Part shown: positions 60,781-64,000 of the stretch, one piece after another
How the letters are laid out: each line of letters opens with the position of its first letter
How positions within the stretch are numbered: the stretch's first letter is position 1
Source: Burkholderia sp. BCC1644
Lineage (GTDB): Bacteria > Pseudomonadota > Gammaproteobacteria > Burkholderiales > Burkholderiaceae
DNA: 64,000 nt
Reading direction: 5' to 3'
NCBI RefSeq assembly: GCF_902833225.1
Contig: NZ_CADFEI010000014.1
Coordinates: forward strand, 1-64,000
Made by a program: the position numbers and the translations under genes
Notes under the pieces: model-generated
The model's input: the letters and a program-made list of their open reading frames with translations, nothing else
What the model was told of the DNA's origin: nothing
The model's database searches: none

Positions 60781-61610
60781 CGCTGCGCCTCGCCGCCGAA
60801 CGGATGCACGGTTTCGTTCAGCACCTGCGCGTAGGCGCCGATCTGGAAGTTCGACAGCGACCCGAAATCACCGCCCTGATAGCCGAAGATCTTGCCGTCG
60901 GTCTTGCGCTGCGCGAGGTCGATCAGGACGACGCCCAGCGTCGGCACCACCTTTTCGCGCCACACGAACAGATACAGTTCGTCGGCGATCCTGAAGTAAT
61001 GACAGCGGTCGACATCGGCCAGCCCGCCTTCGACGCCCTGCAGGCACTGCCACGCGTAGAAGTTCTCGTTCAGGTAGATGTGCTCGTAGCATTCGGTCGG
61101 GCTGTAACGGTACATCGTCCGCTTGCCGATCAGCTCGCGCGTGGGCGCGTGCAGCGGCCCCGGCTGCGCGTGGCCACCGAGCGTGCCGTGCCGGAATGCC
61201 GCGTCGACACCCGTCAGCGGCAGCCCGCGCGCGACGCGCGTGAATGCGTCGATGCGCGTGTCGGCTTCGGTCGGCAGCACGCCGACGACCGACGTCCATA
61301 CGCCATTGTCGAGATCGATCACGAGACTGGCCGACGTCGCGCGGGCAGCCGTGTCGATGTAGTCGACGAAGTACAGCCCGTCGCGCAGCCGCGTCACGCG
61401 GCACGGCTCGCGGCCGCCCGTGCCGGTCGCCGCGTCACGCCACTGCAGCGCGCCCGGCTCGAACGAATAGACGCGCCATGCGCCCGATGCGTCGCCGAGT
61501 GCGAGCGTTCGCCCGGCGAGCGCGTCGACGGACGCGAGGATGTTCGCTTCCGGCGCGAAGCCGTCCGCGAGCGCGCCAACCTGAATGAATACCGGATCCT
61601 GTCGTTCCAC
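60777..61610 (-). CDS. moaF: MoaF-family protein (monoamine regulon)
   Basis: The 277-residue protein matches MoaF: an N-terminal lipocalin-like half (RTLALGDASGAWRVYSFEPG) and a C-terminal half (GKRTMYRYSPTECYEHIYLN, HYFRIADELYLFVWREKVVP). Databases often label it molybdenum cofactor biosynthesis, but the name comes from the Klebsiella monoamine regulon. GTG 61610 has GGGAG 7 bp upstream and starts at the natural N-terminus. It overlaps the SDR gene by 4 bp and diverges from an AraC gene. Confidence 0.85.
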   Translation of the reverse strand: MERQDPVFIQVGALADGFAPEANILASVDALAGRTLALGDASGAWRVYSFEPGALQWRDAATGTGGREPCRVTRLRDGLYFVDYIDTAARATSASLVIDLDNGVWTSVVGVLPTEADTRIDAFTRVARGLPLTGVDAAFRHGTLGGHAQPGPLHAPTRELIGKRTMYRYSPTECYEHIYLNENFYAWQCLQGVEGGLADVDRCHYFRIADELYLFVWREKVVPTLGVVLIDLAQRKTDGKIFGYQGGDFGSLSNFQIGAYAQVLNETVHPFGGEAQR

Positions 61611-61780
61611 CTGCCGTCTCCCGCGCAGCTTCAGGCCCGGCGGGCCATGTACGCTGCCGATGTGCACATGGTGCGGGCTGCGCGCCCCGCGCGGTATCCG
61701 CCAAAAGGATGAAGGGCGCGCGGCGGCGGAACGCGCTAAAGTGCACGTCATCCGCGCCGCGACCGGCGCGAGGAGCGCAC

Positions 61781-62575
61781 ATGCACCGTGTCACCCACTA
61801 CCGACGCACCGGCGAAGGCATCGAGGCGATCAGCCTCGAATCCGACCGCGCGTTCCCGCGCCACGCGCACGACGAATTCGGGGTCGGCGTGATCGTCAGC
61901 GGTGCGCACCGGTCGTGGAGCGGCCGCGGGCAGGTCGACGCGCTGGCCGGCGACGCGATCATGGTCAACCCGGGCGAAATGCACGACGGTTCGCCGATCG
62001 ATGCCGGCACGGGCCGGCGCTGGCGGATGCTGTACCTCGCCCCCGCGCTGGTCGCGGGCGTCGCGGCGGAAGAAGGCCTCGGCGGCGTCGAGCTGGCGCA
62101 CCCGGCCGTGCGCGACGCGCGGCTCGCAGCCGCCGTCGGCCGGCTGCATGCTCGCATCGTCGCGGGAGAATCCCAGCCGCTCGCCCGCGACGAGGCACTC
62201 GTGATGCTCGTCGCCGGGTTGCTCGCCCGGCATGCGAACCGCACGCTGCCGGCGTCCGGCGTCGCGCCGGCGGTCCGCTTCGCCCGGGAGCGGCTCGACG
62301 CCGCGCCGGCCGCCCCCGTTTCGCTCGCCGAGCTGGCCGGCCTGAGCGGCGTGAGCCGCTTTCAGCTGCTGCGCGGCTTCGCGCGCGAGCTCGGCATCAC
62401 GCCGCATGCGTACCTGATCCAGTCGCGCGCCCGGCTGGCACGTGCGCTGCTCGCCAGCGGGATGCCGATCGCGGATGCCGCGGCCGAAGCCGGTTTTGCC
62501 GATCAGAGCCACCTGACGCGTGCGTTCGCGCGCCAGTTCGGGATCACGCCGGGGCGATTTGCGCAGGCGGTCTGA
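61781..62575 (+). CDS. AraC-family transcriptional regulator
   Basis: The 264-residue protein has an N-terminal cupin-like arm (RHAHDEFGVGVIVSGAHR, GDAIMVNPGEMHDGSPID) and an AraC double helix-turn-helix (VSLAELAGLSGVSRFQLLRG and AGFADQSHLTRAFARQFGIT). ATG 61781 follows AGGAG by 5 bp. It diverges from the moaF/SDR pair across about 170 bp, so it is their likely activator, perhaps responding to an amine. GTGCAC occurs at 61662 and 61741 in the gap. Confidence 0.88.
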   Translation: MHRVTHYRRTGEGIEAISLESDRAFPRHAHDEFGVGVIVSGAHRSWSGRGQVDALAGDAIMVNPGEMHDGSPIDAGTGRRWRMLYLAPALVAGVAAEEGLGGVELAHPAVRDARLAAAVGRLHARIVAGESQPLARDEALVMLVAGLLARHANRTLPASGVAPAVRFARERLDAAPAAPVSLAELAGLSGVSRFQLLRGFARELGITPHAYLIQSRARLARALLASGMPIADAAAEAGFADQSHLTRAFARQFGITPGRFAQAV

Positions 62576-62753
62576 CGCCAGCGCTCTCCCGGCGCAACGG
62601 GCCGCCGGCCACACCGCATTCGACGGTGGCTGCCACGGCGACGGCAACCGTTCCCCGTACCCGCCCGCGCACGCACGCACCGCATTCAACGCGCCTGCCC
62701 CGCTGCAATTTCGTTCAAGACGCACGTTGCCGCCGTACGCGACGATGCGGCGC

Positions 62754-63707
62754 ATGAAGACACGACTGATTGGCTATCTCTATCTCGCCGCCGCGATGGC
62801 GGGCGTCGGCAGCACCGTCATCGCGAGCCGCCTCGCGGCCGGCGGCCTGCCGCCGTTCGCGGCCACCGCGCTGCGCTTCCTGATCGCGACACCGCTGCTG
62901 TTCGCACTGATGCGCGCGCAACGAATGCGCTGGCCGCGCGTTTCCACGCACGACGCCATCCTGCTCGTCATCCAGGCCGCGGCGGGCGGCGTCGGTTATA
63001 CGGTGCTGCTGATCAGCGGCACGAAGCTGTCGTCGCCGCTCGACGCAGGCGTGATGCTCGGCACGCTGCCGGCCATGTCGACGCTGATCGCGGCCGTCGT
63101 GCTGCGCGAGCGGCAGACGCCGCGCGACTGGGCGGCCGCCGCGCTCGCCACGGCCGGCGTGCTGTTCGTCACGTTCGCACCTGGCCACGCGATGCCGTCG
63201 CTCCAGACGCTTGCCGGCGATGCGCTGGTGCTGGCCGCCGTCGCGTGCGAAGCCGTATTCATCCTGCTCAACCGGCGGCTTGCCGCGCCGCTGCCGCCGC
63301 TCGCGCTATCCACCGCAATGTCGGGCCTCGGCTTCGTGCTTGCGCTCGTGCCGGCTGCATTCGAATGGCGCGCGGTCGCAGACGGCTGGACCGTCAGCGC
63401 CGTGTCGGCGATCGCCTACTATGCGCTGGTGCCGACCGTGCTCGGCTACCTGTGCTGGTACGCCGGCTCGGCGCGCACCAGCGGAACCGAGGCCGCGCTC
63501 TTCACGGCGGTCGCGCCGGTCTCGGCCGTGCTGTTCGCGGTCGCGCTGTTCGGTGAGACGCTGAACCTCACGCGAGTCGCCGGCATCGCGCTCGTCGTCG
63601 CGGGCATGCTCGTCGGCGCGACGCGGCGGCGCGAGCAGCCCGCTGACACGCACGATGCCCGGCCGGCCAGCCCCGCACCCACCGCCGCGCAAACCGCCGC
63701 CGACTGA
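62754..63707 (+). CDS. EamA/DMT-superfamily transporter
   Basis: The 317-residue protein has about ten hydrophobic segments in two EamA halves: YLAAAMAGVGSTVIASRLAA at the start and YYALVPTVLGYLCWYAGSAR in the second half. It ends with a polar Ala/Pro/Thr tail. It should export a metabolite or drug across the inner membrane. The ATG at 62754 is chosen at the first helix; an in-frame ATG at 62745 is three codons upstream. It follows the AraC gene in the same direction with 178 bp between. Confidence 0.87.
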   Translation: MKTRLIGYLYLAAAMAGVGSTVIASRLAAGGLPPFAATALRFLIATPLLFALMRAQRMRWPRVSTHDAILLVIQAAAGGVGYTVLLISGTKLSSPLDAGVMLGTLPAMSTLIAAVVLRERQTPRDWAAAALATAGVLFVTFAPGHAMPSLQTLAGDALVLAAVACEAVFILLNRRLAAPLPPLALSTAMSGLGFVLALVPAAFEWRAVADGWTVSAVSAIAYYALVPTVLGYLCWYAGSARTSGTEAALFTAVAPVSAVLFAVALFGETLNLTRVAGIALVVAGMLVGATRRREQPADTHDARPASPAPTAAQTAAD

Positions 63708-63894
63708 CCCGCGGTCATCACGGGATTGCGGCAACGGCGGCCACTTCCTCCCCTCACATGGCCCCTGGCCCGCGCGCCCCGGCGACTGTAGGAATGTGTC
63801 CGTGTACCGCAAATCGATTGCGCGCCACCCCGCAAGATGCAATATTCGCGTGGCCGGACCCTTTGACAACCATCGAAAAACAATCCGCCACGCA

Positions 63895-64000
63895 ATGAAC
63901 AGGAAGGAAGCCAAAACAAGAATCGCGGTGCTGCTCTCCGCGGGAACGAGGAAGGCCGACGCACTGGCCGAACTGTCCGGACAGGGGCTCAAGGACCGCG
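63895..64000 (+). CDS. start of an unidentified gene (partial)
   Basis: An ATG at 63895 opens a frame of 35 residues that continues past the right edge without a stop. The visible protein starts with a basic stretch (MNRKEAKTRIAVLL) and an alpha-helical, Ala/Leu-rich part (ADALAELSGQGLKD). Upstream, a lower-GC patch may be its promoter. No family can be recognised from this piece. Confidence 0.45.
   Translation, partial: MNRKEAKTRIAVLLSAGTRKADALAELSGQGLKDR

Noticed and set aside
60777-61610. moaF as a molybdenum cofactor gene
   Set aside because: The MoaF family name comes from the monoamine regulon. No molybdopterin genes are nearby.
63813-63830. Fifth copy of the amine regulon element (GCAAATCGATTGCG)
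   Set aside because: Only the CGCAAATCG part matches; the GGCAAA half is missing, and the nearby gene is not in the amine block.

Overview
The window is dense, very GC-rich DNA with short intergenic gaps, many LysR/AraC/LacI regulators, ABC and MFS importers, Burkholderia-type porins and a creBCD locus. This points to a beta-proteobacterium of the genus Burkholderia, probably the cepacia complex and probably a metabolically accessory part of the genome. That assignment comes from protein style and gene content only. No rRNA, tRNA, insertion sequence, phage module or CRISPR array was seen. Both edges cut a gene.

Layout. 1-3.7 kb: NitT/TauT-type ABC ATPase (partial), fused double permease, and a Pit phosphate permease. 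4-7.1 kb: Tat-exported metallophosphoesterase plus cupredoxin, a cupin and a patatin lipase. 7.2-12.8 kb: a leftward run of HxlR regulator, HAD phosphatase, MFS carrier, exported esterase and 2-hydroxyacid dehydrogenase, with a YdhR-like monooxygenase diverging from hxlR across a duplicated operator. 12.8-17.3 kb: exported agmatine-deiminase-like lipoprotein, outer-membrane protein and PotF-like polyamine-binding protein. 17.7-21.5 kb: arsR/old-yellow-enzyme pair, GNAT, LysE exporter and an exported alpha/beta hydrolase. 21.5-28 kb: PI-PLC-like protein, LacI regulator, a LacI-type operator, a sugar-type ABC importer with no ATPase gene, and a porin. 28-35.7 kb: amine catabolism block (AraC, DUF3156, APC permease, class III aminotransferase, aldehyde dehydrogenase, small membrane protein, LuxR).

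35.8-48 kb: zinc metallopeptidase, SDR, then LysR/DUF4286/MFS/DUF2848 (an unassigned catabolic set), a 47-residue lipoprotein, an epimerase-like protein diverging from a LysR gene, another LysR diverging from a DHA2 drug exporter, an oxidoreductase-like small protein and a RidA-family protein. 48-52 kb: creB-creC-creD with an 11-bp-phased run of cre-tag boxes before creD. 52-58 kb: SDR, sterol desaturase-like protein, then an exported repeat protein, an EF-hand-like protein and a response regulator/kinase pair, preceded by repeated GTCGCGG decamers and followed by a heptamer repeat. 58-64 kb: DUF4410 lipoprotein, DapB-like protein with an in-frame repeat, moaE/moaF-like pair with a divergent AraC regulator, EamA transporter and the start of an unidentified gene.

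The strongest system-level signal is in the 28-35.7 kb block. One conserved element, minus-strand core TTTGCCGATTTGYGCT, lies upstream of the porin, the APC permease operon, the aldehyde dehydrogenase/aminotransferase operon and the LuxR gene. It defines a local regulon for outer-membrane entry, import and oxidation of a primary amine. Other clear regulatory structures are the cre-tag run before creD, the LacI palindrome before the ATPase-less importer, the duplicated HxlR operator, and two genes that look leaderless (hxlR and the LysR gene at 43.5 kb).
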